The notes beneath the pieces were generated by a model that made no database searches, had not been told where the DNA came from, and saw nothing but the letters and a program-made list of their open reading frames with translations. Source: Capitulum mitella (lineage: Eukaryota > Arthropoda > Thecostraca > Pollicipedomorpha > Pollicipedidae). Taken from it: 64,000 nucleotides of DNA. Made by a program: the position numbers and the translations under genes. The DNA lies in the NCBI GenBank assembly GCA_030062745.1, contig CP099854.1, forward strand, positions 4,439,301 through 4,503,300, read 5' to 3'. Of the stretch, positions 24,111 to 36,289 are shown piece after piece (the first letter of the stretch is position 1; every line of letters starts with the position of its first letter).

Positions 24111-24611
24111 AGCGTCGACGGCCGGCCTGATGTTGTCACGAGCTAAGGACGGCGTCCGGTAACGATTTAGGTGCGGGCTTGGAGCTGAGCAAACTGCATT
24201 TAATGCCACATACCCCGTACCGAAAGAAGTCCACATGCTATTAATTTTTAGGCGACATGAGTACATGAGATCAGGCATAAGTGGGCGAGAACTATGGAAA
24301 GGCGTTCTGGTCCGCTATTGGACAAGGCACTCTGGTGTGTTAGGACGCCGTCCGGGAGTTCAAAGCCTGGGCTAGGGGCAGAGGTGGATGAAACTTTGGT
24401 GCTGCCGCGGCACGCGTAATCTTGCAATTTAGCATGGCCTGGGGTAAAGTAAAACGCACTGCCCTGATGTCGTCTATACCGTACCAAGAGCGCCCGGAGC
24501 CTCCACGGGGGCTGGCTGACGTGGCTGCTTCATTCAACTGCGTCTGGCCCCCTCTCGCTGGCCAGGCTAAACGCAGCAAACCCCGTGCACGTTCCACATT
24601 CCGTTCCATCG

Positions 24612-24712
24612 CCGGTCCGGTGATGCCCGCTGGACAGAGGGGCGCCGGTCCGGTGATGCCCGCTGGACAGAGGGGCACCGGCCCGGTGGTGCCCGCTGGA
24701 CAGAGGGGCACC
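24612..24712 (+). repeat. 33-bp minisatellite, three copies
   Basis: Three units of the type CCGGTCCGGTGATGCCCGCT followed by GGACAGAGGGGCG. The second and third differ by only a few bases. A run of 13 C follows at about 24826. Confidence 0.9.
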
Positions 24713-24959
24713 GTTCCGCCGCACGGTGCGCCGGTGGAGTTTCCAGCCCGCTCCAGCCTCCTCTGAGGGTGCGGCACGCTATGCGTGACCGTTTGAAATG
24801 ACTCACCAAGCCGCGGTCCTCTGCCCCCCCCCCCCCCAGGATGTCCGGCATGATGTCAGCGATAGGTCCAGTCCAGCCGTCTTACTGACAGCTGGCGGCA
24901 CCACGTGGCTCGATCGGGTCACGTCAGTGTGATGGGTTACAAAAGCAGCATTGGACTAT

Positions 24960-26075
24960 GGTGTGACGTCATACAATCGGCTGAAACTTTCACTCTAGTG
25001 ACGCCACACAGCCAGGTCGTGTGAACGGTGTGACGTTATATAAGCAGATCAAGGTGTTAATGGTACGGCGTCACAACCAGATCAGACTATTAGTTTATTC
25101 GCAGCAACGCGGACGACGTGGAATCCATGCCGTCGACGTCACCCATGACGTCACATTCCAAATATTCTGCGCGTTTTGATGTTCGCAGCGACCCGAACGA
25201 CGACGATTCTACGAGACGTCACGAAGGACCTTTGTTGGAGGCGCAGAATTTTTGTCCGTTAGTCGGTCAAGATTCGACAGAAACGGTGCCACAGCTTCAT
25301 TTATGAACCGGTTAGGTCACGCGCAGTTTCAATGGTTACAGCGCACGCATAGTGCGAGTGGATCAAGACCACCAAACACACGTGCGGATCATGCATTGGA
25401 AGTGACTAAGGGGATAACTGGTTATTGTGTAAGTAACGCTACAAATATCTGAAGGAACCTGCCAGGAAAAATAGGAGCCAAGGGCGACGCCAAGTGTTAC
25501 GTCATTTTTCGGGCAGCCAGTTAGTGCACTTAACGAACATTGGATCTTTGAAGATTCAATCGTTTATTCAAACTCTTGAAATGCAGCAAGCCCGTAACCG
25601 GTTCACTCTAGTGCATGATGCTCAGGTGTATATTGTCAGTGACTGACAGACAGGCTCGTCGTGCGTGGGCGGTTACTGCCATCAGTCTTACAAAATTGTA
25701 CACAAAAAGCTGACCGCGAACACTGATAACAACGGTTCTTTGTGACGTCACGGAGAATAGAATATTCTTCCCGCGCTGTGAACACGCTCTTCGTGACCAA
25801 CATAAAGTCCCACATTCCTACTGGTCCACATCGGAGCTATGAATTAAGCAAGATCCCTCTTTTATCGTGTAGTGAATACGTAGCTGGGGAGGATGTTCAT
25901 TTCACATACGACCGCTTTTTGACAGGTCTACAGTTCATGCATCATGCATAGCAGAACTGTCAGGGACAGCTCAGATCAAGTGAATCAATGTCACTGCTGC
26001 TGAATTTGACACCAATAGTGATGGCGTCACGTCGCGTCAGTGATGAAGAGCAACACTCTGATCCGTGACGTCACG
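24960..26075. promoter_or_regulatory. Cluster of four CRE/ATF palindromes with a TATA-like site
   Basis: Perfect TGACGTCA occurs at 24964, 25146, 25743 and 26066. A TATATAAG lies at 25037, just after a half-site TGACG, and an open frame of 59 codons starts at ATG 25127 on the plus strand (ends 25306). That peptide has no recognised domain, so the TATA/CRE arrangement may be fortuitous. The stretch otherwise contains no gene. A short AGGTC repeat lies at 26094-26122. Confidence 0.3.
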
Positions 26076-26539
26076 CTAAAATGGGACTTCTCATGTCAGG
26101 TCAGGTCAGGTCAGGCCAGGTCTACACCAGTCGCCACACGCCGACAGACCGATGCCTGGTGTCAGTCCATTGTTCGTTGCTCCAACATTTCAGTTTAGCC
26201 TCTCGCAGCGTCGACTAACGTTACCAGGCGCCGGTAATGCCATGAGTCCCATCACAGGCAACACTAGCGACTAACGTTACCAGGTAACTCTAGGGGATCG
26301 CGCTTTCGAAAACACAAGGTCGCTATTGCCGTATAGCAGCCGAACAGTGGAGGGACCTCTGGCTTACTGGACACCAGCGCACTGGAAGTCGTCGTCTGAG
26401 ACTCATGACTGAGACATGACTGAGACACATGACTTTCGCCGCCGGTTACCGGTTCCAGCGGCCGACTGGTACCAGGCGGTCCGTTCCAGACCGCGGGTTT
26501 CCCCCTGAGCCCCTCAGCAGGACAGGTCAACACTCCCTC

Positions 26540-26785
26540 CGCCGGTGAGCTCGGAGCTCATCTCTGTGCTTCCCAGACGCGAGGTCGAAGATTTCCAACG
26601 GGGTTTCCTGGTAGGGCATTGGAGATAGCTGTTGTACTTTCCAGGCAGAAGCCCGGAGATTCCTGTCGTATTGTCCAGACATGACCTTAGACATTTCTGC
26701 CACGTTTTGCGGACACGAGCTCCGATCTTCCCGCCGTGTTTTCCAGGTGAGCTCAGGGATTCCTGCTGACCGCCGCGTCTGTTCC
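26540..26785 (+). repeat. 34-bp degenerate array with TTCCAG ends
   Basis: About seven diverged units of roughly 34 bp. Several end in a pyrimidine-rich stretch plus CCAG, for example TTGTACTTTCCAG and CGTGTTTTCCAG. Two GTGAGCTC donor-like sequences lie at about 26558 and 26747. It is continuous with the 20-bp array that follows. Confidence 0.55.
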
Positions 26786-26786
26786 T

Positions 26787-27169
26787 CACGGCAGCTCGCC
26801 TCCTCCGTAGTTTCAGCGTCTCTCGTAGTTTCAGCGCCTCCTCCGTGGTTTCAGCGTCTCCGTCGTTTCGGCGTCTCCTCCGTAGTTTCAGCGTCTCCCC
26901 TTAATTTCGGCGTCTCCTCCGTAGTTTCAGCGTCTCTCGTAGTTTCGGCGTCTCCTCCGTAGTTTCAGCGTCTCCCCTTAGTTCCGGCGCTTCCTCCATC
27001 GTTTCCGTGCCCCCTTCGTAGATTGAGCGTCTCCTCCGTACTCCCGGCGTCTCCTCTGTCGTTTCGGCGCTTCGTTTCGGCGTCTCTCCGCGTGGATTCA
27101 GCGACTCTCCCGCCATTTCGGCGTCTCTCCTCGTGGTTTCGGCGTCTCCTTCTCCGGTGTCGCGATCAG
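26787..27169 (+). repeat. 20-bp pyrimidine-rich minisatellite with TTTCAG ends
   Basis: About nineteen units of the type CGTCTCCTCCGTAGTTTCAG, ranging from 13 to 21 bp. Each unit is a pyrimidine tract, and many end in CAG, so on the plus strand the array is a row of potential splice acceptors. The final unit ends at a CAG directly before an exon-like open block at 27170. Confidence 0.85.
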
Positions 27170-27358
27170 TGGCGCCCTCTGTCTGTCCTGCTCACTCAGC
27201 TCATCCGCTTCCTTCCGACGTTATCGGCCCCATCCGCCGATGACGCACCGCTCGGTCCTCAGGCGTCAGACTCGGCGGAGACATTCGGTCGCATAACATC
27301 GGGCACAGCTGTCTCTGCGCCAGCTCTCGGCCAAGAGCACGGACAGGGAGGGGTGTAG
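27170..27358 (+). CDS. Candidate terminal exon, unknown product
   Basis: After the CAG that closes the pyrimidine array at 27169 the frame is open to a stop at 27358, about 62 codons. It begins WRPLSVLLTQLIRFLPTL, then becomes Ser/Ala/Pro-rich. The first part looks like an amphipathic helix. There is no good donor and no polyadenylation hexamer close by, and I recognise no family. It is listed because of its position after the acceptor-like array. Chance openness in GC-rich sequence is a real alternative. Confidence 0.2.
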   Translation, partial: WRPLSVLLTQLIRFLPTLSAPSADDAPLGPQASDSAETFGRITSGTAVSAPALGQEHGQGGV

Positions 27359-27444
27359 AAAATTACCGATGTTTCATAGGTCCATTTTCCACATTTAGAG
27401 GGCAAATACTGAGTTTGTGTAAGAATGCTTACAACGCTGCTATG

Positions 27445-27445
27445 C

Positions 27446-27528
<83 letters not shown>

Positions 27529-27529
27529 C

Positions 27530-27564
<35 letters not shown>

Positions 27565-27588
27565 ACTTTCTATCTATCTTTCTATATG
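27445..27588 (+). repeat. TATC tetranucleotide microsatellite
   Basis: Almost pure CTAT repeat of about 28-30 units with one CTAC interruption near 27527 and a degenerate TTTC/TATA tail. Likely highly polymorphic. Confidence 0.98.
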
Positions 27589-30483
27589 CGCCTATATGTA
27601 TATATATAATTATATGTATATACGTACATATAATGCAGGCGCACAGCGCCCACCACACATGTTCTGAGGCGCATTTAAAGACTGACGGCAATGCCACCGC
27701 TCTCCGAATCAACCGTGACCCGGTCACTGCCGGTCACTGCCGGGACGGTGCGCTCCAGGAGGAGGCGCACGCGAATCGGGCACGAGCTGCGGCCTCTTGA
27801 CAGTCGCCGGGCGGACTTTCCTCGATGAAACGCCCTCTCGCGCACAGCATTACGACACAACACAACAGCGCGACGGGCCGTCAAAAATCGTAACATAAAT
27901 CCGTCAGTGCATCAGTATCCGTCAATACATCACAGTCAGAACCGAGAGGCAGAAGAGACGATCCGCCTCGGGACGGTCACCGCCGGAATCGAGGACAAAG
28001 CAAGAACAGGAAGCGGCAAACTTTGACACGAACAATGCCCTGAAATTCCATCGACCTACAGTTGAGAACGAAAAGGTGGGAATCAACACTAAGTACAACA
28101 GGGACAGCCCTGATTCCTGGGGGAACGAAAGGCGAAGGCACAACCGTGGCCGCAGATCTTCAGGAAGGAGATCAGAGCACTTAAGGAGGTTCCTAGGTGA
28201 CCTTCGTACCCTCAGACGTGCTTTGCTGGACCCCAGCGTCCTTCTCCCTGAGAGCCTCTGGCGCGGCTCTGCGGAGTTTACGGCACCTGTGTCGGAAGCA
28301 CCAGTCTTCTCCCAGTCTGCCACCGCACCAGAGTCATCCGCACACTGTTGTCTGTGTGGAGTAACGACCGATACGCCTATACGGCACGGCGTCGCCGGGC
28401 CGCTCGGGGTGACGGGACAGGGCGGACATCCGGCAACAAGGGGGCGGTCAGAGCGGCTCTGACCCCCCCCCCCGCCACAGACGAGCCCGGGACACGACCT
28501 GGCAGAGGGGGAGTCCAGACAAGAGCCGGGAGGCAGGGAATTCAGACACGGAATGGGAGGCGAAGACAGGGGCCCAGACAGCCGGACGAGAGCCGAAGAC
28601 AGCGAGTCCAGACAGGTGGACGCGTGGAGGCCAGGCGTCATGTTGCCTCCACGAACAGGGCGGAAGATCGACCGCTGCAGGAGTGCTCACGGAGCGCAGC
28701 AGTGAGGGATTTCGACGCGCGAAACCGCAAAGATCCCCGTTTCCCACCTTCGAGCATCCCTTCCCAGAGGTTTCCTTCCCAAGAGGCAGCCGGACGATGC
28801 GGCTTCGGGTTTACCGCAGCAACGGAAAACGGAGAATGACGCGGAATGCAAAAGGTCAGCTTCCTCATGTATCCGAAGTCGGACTTCTGTTGCAATCCTC
28901 TTCCCTTCACCCATGTCGCAAGAAGCTTCCAGCGATGAAGAAACAGCTCCCCTGGTCGAAAATCACGCGATGCCATTGCTTCAGTACGCGATAAACGGTA
29001 AACGGTTTCTGTTTTAGTGTACGATTTACTCAGAAACCGATCACGGAGGAGCCCATTAATGTAAGCACTAACTAATCCGCTCTTTCGGGGGCATAGCCGG
29101 GAAAAAACCAGCGCTGTTTTGCAGTTTTCTCCGACGTAGCACGAGGCTTTCATCTCTGCCTGCACCTCACGGAAAAGTTGACAGGAATATTCCACCTCGG
29201 TCGACTTTTCAGAGGCAATGTCCGCTGGCCGCTAATTGTCCCTCATCGCGTTATTCCGAAGTCTATATCTGCCGATGACTCGTGCTGCGTCATCACCAAT
29301 GACCGACGTCATAGCACAGGTTTTGATTACGCACATTTTACGCCTCTGAGTACTTCTCGGTGCGCGCTGAACGGCACGCATTGAGTACTTTGAAACACAA
29401 AAATGCAGTTATTTACAACTTGTGCTACGGCGTCGTCCACTGGCAACGACGCAACGCGAACCACCCGCTTCCTTTCACCGGTCTGCGCCGACTGACGTCA
29501 CGCACCTGATAACACGACTCGAGGAAACGAACATCAGCAGTTCGCCGAATGCCTTCGCATTTTAACCGCACAAGTACCGAGACACGACGGACATCAAACG
29601 TCGATTTCTAGGACCGCGAGTCGCAGGCCGGTTACTCGCGGTTCACGGCGGAAGGCGGCCTGCGAGTGAGCAGGTGCCGGCACCTGGCCGTCACCAGCCG
29701 GACCGCCTCCCGCTCGTTCTGTTTGTTTAACCCGACAGATCGCCCTCTAAGTCCGCCGGTTGTTCGGCTGCGTCAATAGACAGTCGGAAGCGGGATCACA
29801 GCCGCCGGCACCGTCTGACGAGGCGGCGCTGAAAGACGGCGCCGCGGCGGAGGCAGCCTTGCAGTTCTGCCGTTGGCGCCCGGTCTGACGCGGCTTACGG
29901 CCGCGGCAGAGACGGCAGAACGCAGCCGAAAGATTGTCAGCTGCAGGTGGAATTATCTTCACAGACCAGAAACGTGACTAAAACGCCCGCAGCGAACCAA
30001 ATCAGGCAGGCGAAACATGCAGCAGCGAGCAGCCGGACGCGAAAATGAAATGGGCCTTGCATCACTCTTAAATCAAAATATTCAGCGATGTTACCGCCGA
30101 TGCCCACTTATGGCTGATCGCATGGCGTCCTCAGGTTCTCCGGAAGGTCTGCAGAGGCATCCCTCCGTTTTTCCAAGGTACACGAAACAGGTTCCGCAAA
30201 ACGCAAAACCAAACAAGGCATAACACTTTCATCAGCACCTGTCCAACTCCCATTTCGTGTCACGATGGACTTGTGACTACACGACAGATGCTATTTCCGG
30301 CACCTGTACGGGACTGAACAGGGTGAGCACAAAGGTCTGGGAACGCCGGCAGAACACCACGCTGGCGCGGTCTGAGCGCCGTGTCGATTCGCATGGCCGC
30401 AGAGGTTCGTTAGGTCGTGCCGTGCAGCCCTGCGACACGGCCCCCCATGACTCATCAAGACTTCTGGAGCCCGCGAAATGTTT

Positions 30484-30565
30484 CTGCCTGCTCCGGGATT
30501 CGAACCCAGCATTTGCGACTGGCCAGTTCCTGCGGGCAGTACCAAACGCAGCATACATCTGACGT
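30484..30565 (-). repeat. tRNA-like fragment with B box
   Basis: On the minus strand GGGTTCGAATCCCGG is a full B box with a short pairing arm, preceded by CTGGCCAGTCGCAAATGC. The A-box half is not convincing. This fits a degraded tRNA-derived SINE head. A true tRNA is unlikely because no cloverleaf can be completed. Confidence 0.4.
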
Positions 30566-30704
30566 TTCGTTACGGAGAATGGTCTGTCTCTAACACATGT
30601 TTTGAGCCGAGATAGCCAGATAGCCACGCTGATCTGGAATCTTTGAAGAAAACTTGTCATATACATTCTGTCTCAAAACTCGTCAATTACAGGAAAGGCG
30701 GGGG

Positions 30705-30768
30705 GGGGGGGTGTAGTGGTTACCGTGTTCGCCTTGTGATCGGCCCCAGTTCAAGTCCGGATAATAAA
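30705..30768 (+). repeat. tRNA-Val/Asp-like SINE head
   Basis: GTGTAGTGGTTACCGTGTTCG is close to the 5' half of an animal tRNA-Val (A box). AGTTCAAGTCCGGA is B-box-like. The acceptor stem is missing, replaced on the left by a run of 12 G, so it is a retroposon head or pseudo-tRNA rather than a working tRNA. Confidence 0.45.
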
Positions 30769-33498
30769 ACATTTCGCCGCCCCTCGCGACAGCGGGCGTG
30801 AGACGGTGTGACACGAAGTGGCCACGACAGTCGAGATCGTATATAAATAATCCAACAACGAGCCTCCACGCCTGCAGAGGTTCAAAGCAATTTCCCACGG
30901 TTTTGTCCGGCGTCGTATTCAGCCGTGACCTGTTTTCAGCTGCCGCATGACGTCAAGGGTGGGCGCAGGCCGAAAACATTCTCAGAAGACCGGCATTGTG
31001 TATTATCAGCTGATGACTACACAACTCAGTTTTAAAGTAATTACGCGTTTCGATGTTTAAGCAGACTGCGCAGAAGAACAACTGGTGGGAACGATTTTCA
31101 GACTTTTCCACGACGTTTTCAGACCAAACAACGCAGCAAAGGTGAAGCAAGGAGGAACATTTCCTTTGAAATTGAAGCGTCCACCTGCAGCGAATACAGG
31201 ACAAACGAGCAAAAAACGAACCTTGTTCGTAACCGCCGCGGTCGAGCCTATGCAGCGTGGACTATCGTGCAGGCGTTGTATATCATGTACATCACGTAAT
31301 ACGGACGTCACGCTGCCTGAAGTACTGGACGGCGAGCAGACAATGAAGTCTTGCTTTGCGCCGGGATACTGGCGGACTTCATGCAGAGAACACAGAGAGG
31401 AACGCGCGGACGGTAGAGCACGCACTCCTGGGTATCGGAAAGAAATTCTGGCTCGGTTCCGCGGTTCTGCGGGCAAAAAACCCGCGGTTCGGGATTCCCT
31501 TGCTCCAGATGGCTTTGCGAAACTAATGAGGATCTGAATAGGATCTGAGACCGTTGTCTTTGAGTTAGCGCCATCGGCCTGATGCCAGTCTCTAAAGAAG
31601 TGGGATGTCTAGAGCCTCAAAGCCCCCGCGTTTTCAGCTATGTCCAAGGGGACGGACCGAACACAGCGACTGAAGGCACAGACACTGACAAGGCGGAAGA
31701 CGCACCCCAGCAGATCCTCCCATGCCTCCGCAGTCGGCATCATGCAAACAACGCCGAGACCTGCGGCGTGCGAGGAATTTCGCGTCCGCCGAATGCTGGC
31801 CATGACCGTTAGAGCTGAGGATTTCCATGCGTTTTGGGATTCAAGCCCAGCGTGGGTGAATTCGGATTTGGATTCGGGTTCGGGATTCGAATGGATTCGG
31901 AGCTCTGGGAAGAAATCTCGACATTTTTAGCGTCGTGTTGTTTCTTCTTAAGTTCCCATTGCGATGGTGTGGAATAAAACCAGTAACCACAACCGTTGGA
32001 TTCGACCATAACTGATGCAGTGTGGTACAACGCCAGACGGCGACTCAGTCCGATGCAGCACCGACATAGACCTGGTGCAATTAGTTTGAAGAAAATGTGA
32101 GCCTCGAGCGTATCGCAACGGATCTCTTGGCATATTTAAATAGCGGCTTCCAGGATTTGACTGTGGTTTTGGGATTCGAATCATGATCTCCGAGGTTCGA
32201 ACTCTCGTTTTCAGGGTCCGGAGAGTCGCAAGATCCGAACTTACTCGAATCTTCTCGAATCCTGCGAGTCCGCATCCTCGGCTCCAGCGGCCGTCAGCGT
32301 CGCCGCCCGACGCCGCCGCCTGTCCTTCGAATTATGAAGCAGCAAGACGCGCCTGACGGCGGCCCGGCTGGCAGGCCGCGGCTACATCTGGCATGCAGCG
32401 GGTGAGCTGCATGCTAATGTATTCCCGGCCGGCCGCGGCACGCTGTGTGTCAAGGCTCGCTGACGTTTGCCGAGTCTCGGGACGGAGTCAGCGATGGCTC
32501 TTCCGTCCGGGATTATGATCCAGACGACTGCGTCCAGTCTGGGAGGCCGCCCCGGACGTCACGTCGCATGATGTGACGTCGCTGTGCATCAGCCAAATCA
32601 CCCCGCATCGTTCGGTTCCACGTCACGTCACATCATGCCATATCGCGCCAAATTACATCAGCCAAGTCACGCCGCACGGCTCCACGTCACATCACATCAC
32701 GCCATCTCACGTCGACCTGCATCACTCGCATCAGTTTAGATCGCATGATCGCATCCTACGTCACGTCACACAACGCCACATCCAGTTGCGTCACGTCAGT
32801 CACACCCGTTCACATACTCGTTCGTACCGCACGCCATGCCGCGCCACATCAGTGTGCTTAACCTCACACCACCTCTCGCCACATCAGCCATACCGCTTCC
32901 ACTTCGTCTTTCCCCCACCACAGCCCTCACGTGACATCATGATGACGGGGTGCGGTCGAAGGCGTGACTCCACCGTCCCTCGTTATCTCAGGACACCATG
33001 GCCTGTGACAAAGGCGCGCCGCCAACCCTATGAGGTCACGGGGAACACCCTCTGTCGCAGGCTGAGGTCATCGGACACGGCCCGTTGGCGGCAGACGGGT
33101 CCCGAGACCGCGTTCTGACCCGTCACGCCGGCCGTCACGCCACGTCACGCCGACCGTCAGGCGATGTTCTGCGACTTTCGCGGTGTTCACGTCGTCTGGC
33201 GTCGACGGCTGACATTTCACAGAAGTTGAGAGCGGAAGATCGCCCGACCGAAACAACGGCACGACATCCGCCGAGACAGCGACAGACAGCCGCTGACCCG
33301 GCTCCGAACTTTAGTTTTACCGAAACTCTGACCTCAGTGATTGGACATGGCCGAGTTAGTGCTCGAAGCCCGAGCTCAGCAGAAATTGTTGCGGCGACTC
33401 ATGCCGACGGTCCACATAACTACAGGGCCGGCCATAACTAGAGGCGATCTCTGAACGAAATCCGACACATCAGGCCGTCATCCGGCGGATCTCCGCAA

Positions 33499-33660
33499 CT
33501 GCTCAGAAACCCCTCCAACCGACACAAAATCCCTCAAACTGAGACAAAACCTTTCCGACTCCGACAAAACCTTTCTGAGATAAAACCCCTCCGACTGAGA
33601 CAGATAACTTTCGGACTCAGACAAAACATCTCCGACTGCGACGGATTTCCGACTGATAAC
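33499..33660 (+). repeat. 22-bp degenerate minisatellite
   Basis: Units of the type CTCCGACTGAGACAAAACC repeat about seven times with single-base changes and indels. Beyond it (about 33780-34250) a looser CTGTCGCCATCTG-type repetition continues. Confidence 0.75.
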
Positions 33661-34570
33661 CCCTCAGGTGACGAACGACTCAAAAACTCTCCGACCGACA
33701 GAGTCTGACTGACGGTGGCTGCCACCGACTGCTGACGGACCCTGAAGGAGGCAGGAATGCTCCAGAAGAGTGCTGAACTCCTGAGGCCAGGAGCCAGCCC
33801 AGCCGTCAACAGAGCGCCCGTCACATCGCATACCTGTCATCGCCTTCGCATCTGTCACCGTCCGGTATATCCCACGATTTCTCGCACCCGTCGCCACATG
33901 ACGCCTATTCATATACGAGTATGTCATGTCTGCCTCGACCAGTAATCTGTCACCATGAACCACAGAATCTCAGCTCCGTGGCACACACCTGCCATCAACA
34001 GAAACCTGTTGCCATCTGTCGCCATCTGACACACCACGGCCTGATTCGGTCGCAGGCATCAACCTGCTATCGTAAGCCGTCTTAATTAGCATTCCTCGAT
34101 CTCCAACGGCGCGACCGGCTGTCAACATCAGTTCCCAACATCCACCTCCGAAATCGGCTGTCAACAACACCTGTCAACTTCGGCGCCACCGTCCCCGTCC
34201 CAATTAGCACCTCCGTTTTTCAGCCGTCAAAATCAGCTGTTACCTGCAGGCGAGCCCCTCGCCTTGGCCAGCTGCCAACGTCAACGGCAGCCACCAGCCT
34301 GCTTACTTGTTCCCAGCCGCCTCCGAAACAGGGCCACTTGAGTGCCGACCATACACCGCTTCTCAAGTCCTTTGTTTGACGCCAGTTTCTGAGATTTTCG
34401 GGATTCGCTTCGCCCCGTGCGCGAAGCAAATCTCGGCATGCCTGCACGCCCATTACAAACGCATGCCTGCACGCATGCATGCGGCGTCAGACGGTGGCGG
34501 TTGGCCAGAACCGGTCGGAAAGGTCAGTAGGTCGGCGAGGTCAGGTCACTCGGACCGGTCTGGCCTGCCG

Positions 34571-34602
34571 AGCAGCAGCAGCAGCAGCAGCAGCAGACAG
34601 CA
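34571..34602 (+). repeat. CAG trinucleotide repeat
   Basis: About ten CAG units. On the minus strand it is a CTG run leading into CTCGGCAGG, so it could act as a pyrimidine-containing tract before an acceptor if transcribed from that strand. Confidence 0.95.
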
Positions 34603-34609
34603 GAACGTC

Positions 34610-34745
34610 CACCACCGGCCGGAAAAGCGGCGATCTGGGGCGTCCCCGATCCCCGGCTGTTCTTCTCGTAGCGGGCCGGGGGGGCAGGGGGGGGGGCAAT
34701 GTTGTCAAACTCAACGCCACGAATGCGGGTCCGCCCGCACCACCG
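34610..34745 (-). CDS. Candidate exon after an acceptor-like array
   Basis: On the minus strand the acceptor CGAATGCTCCCTCCAG ends at 34746 and is followed by an open frame. It begins RWCGRTRIRGVEFDNIAPPP and continues Pro/Gly/Ser-rich (for example YEKNSRGSGTPQIAAFP) up to the CTG repeat. The composition is protein-like and less repetitive than its surroundings. No family is recognised and the donor is unclear, so the end is approximate. It lies between the two candidate first exons, on the same strand. Confidence 0.25.
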
Positions 34746-34754
34746 CTGGAGGGA

Positions 34755-34935
34755 GCATTCGAGAGAAGCAGAAGAACCCAGCCGGAGGAGGTAGCAGACT
34801 TCGGCCCGAGGACGAGGACGATGCAGGACTGCGCCAGAGGCGGCAGCGGAGTCCAACCGGAGGAGACGGCAGAATCGCACTGGAAGAGGCGTCAGAATCT
34901 CACTAGACCAGGCGGCAGAATCAGACCACATGAGG
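34755..34935 (-). repeat. Degenerate array of acceptor-like units
   Basis: Read on the minus strand, units of about 25-32 bp repeat ATTCTGCCGCCTGG-type sequence. Several end in a pyrimidine run plus CAG, such as ACGCCTCTTCCAG and CCGCCTCTGGCGCAG. The array leads directly to the acceptor at 34746 before an exon-like block, as in the arrangement upstream of the PDE-like exon. Confidence 0.55.
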
Positions 34936-35681
34936 GTCGCAGGGGTCCGGGTTTCCGCCGCCTGGTGGTGCCACGAGCGGGCGGGGTCAGGGTCCCACTC
35001 AGTTCTGGGTCAGGGTCGGTGCCTGCCGTTCGCGGCCGTGTCCCTGCTGCCGTGTCCGTGCTGTCGCGTCCCGGCCGGCGATAATTTGTTCCAGCCGCGT
35101 TCACCATACTGCTACAGCTGCCCCTCACCCTCACCCCCCTCTACGTTTGTCCGTCAGCCGTTCGGAGGTGCTGGTGAAAACAGGTTCTTTTGTTTACCGT
35201 TTCTGTGTACTGCTCATCCCGAGCCGCACACGCGAATGAACGTTCGTGCAGGCATTCAAATACGCGGGAAATGGCCACCAAAAGAAAACCTTGGCGAAAG
35301 CCTTTCGTTTTTTCGGAAAAACGCGGAAACGAAAACTTCATCTACATCACGGCGGAGAGGGCGGCGGGCAGGAAAACGATCGCAGCTTTAAAGCCATGAC
35401 CAGAGCTGCGAGCGCCGGCACGTTTCAACCTGTGGTCTTCAAGGACGAAGATGCGCCCGATGCGACGGCCACACCGATACTTTCGACTCACCTTATGCTA
35501 AGCTTACCCTGAACCCCACCGCATGCTTCCGCTCTCATCTACAGTCACGCACGTTGAACATTTCTGTTAAGCCCGATAAAGGTTACGCTGTTATCTGAGA
35601 CCGAACGACAGATGGTTTCGTACCTCACGATAATATTTGTGATCACGTCAGCATTTTAATATTTGTACTTTCTTGCACGTG

Positions 35682-35730
35682 TTTAGAATTTACGCAGGTA
35701 TCGTTACCTTCTAGGAATAGATCTATCTTT

Positions 35731-35789
<59 letters not shown>

Positions 35790-35829
35790 GGATTTAGACT
35801 TTACCCAGGAATTGTTACCTTCTAGGAAT
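35682..35829 (+). repeat. TA microsatellite inside a 37-bp direct repeat
   Basis: A pure TA tract (35733-35788) is flanked by two copies of a 37-bp sequence: TTTAGAATTTACGCAGG through TTACCTTCTAGGAAT at 35682-35718, and TTTAGACTTTACCCAGG through the same end at 35793-35829. They differ at only a few positions. Confidence 0.9.
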
Positions 35830-36289
35830 GGGTCCAGGAACAGGATTGCTACCTTCTCCTGTTTTATTACTGCCATTAGTACCATCTGCTATCCCATTCT
35901 CATCCTTGCCTTCCTTTTTCAGGTAATTAGTTATTTGCCTGATGTATTATGTCGTCCGTGACGTATTTACATTAAGCGATAGTTCAACTGCACATATCTA
36001 CTGATGAAATTGTTCGATTTCCAAGGCAACACTGCAACGAGAACTCAACACGATCAGGAAGTGCAGTAGATTCCGCCGGGACGCCCGGGGACCTTCAAAG
36101 CCAGCAGGCGGTCAACAGTTCAGCGGCATCGGCAGCGAACGCCAAACCACAGTGCCGGGGACACGGGGAGATAATTAACCGCAATCCGCCGAGCCGCTGG
36201 GAGGTTTAACGGCCACAGCGAATAAAACTGTCCATGTGTGTATCATCGGTTACGGACGTAAACCGTTACCGAAGTACGCCGGCTGTTGA

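Larger units (their letters stand above)
27680..33480. other. No supported gene; scattered repeats and tRNA-like fragments
   Basis: Includes a degenerate CCAGACAG-type repeat at about 28480-28640 (pyrimidine-rich on the minus strand) and GATTCGGGTTCGG-like runs at about 31855-31905. A CACGTCAC/CATCAC-rich block lies at about 32560-32930. TGACGTCA occurs at 29504 and 30948. CpG-rich blocks (28100-28860, 29640-29960, 33000-33330) are open on both strands without recognisable products. Confidence 0.45.

Noticed and set aside
33195-33260. Possible minus-strand exon after a pyrimidine tract ending at TCAG
   Set aside because: Acceptor is acceptable, but the following frame has no good donor or recognisable product.
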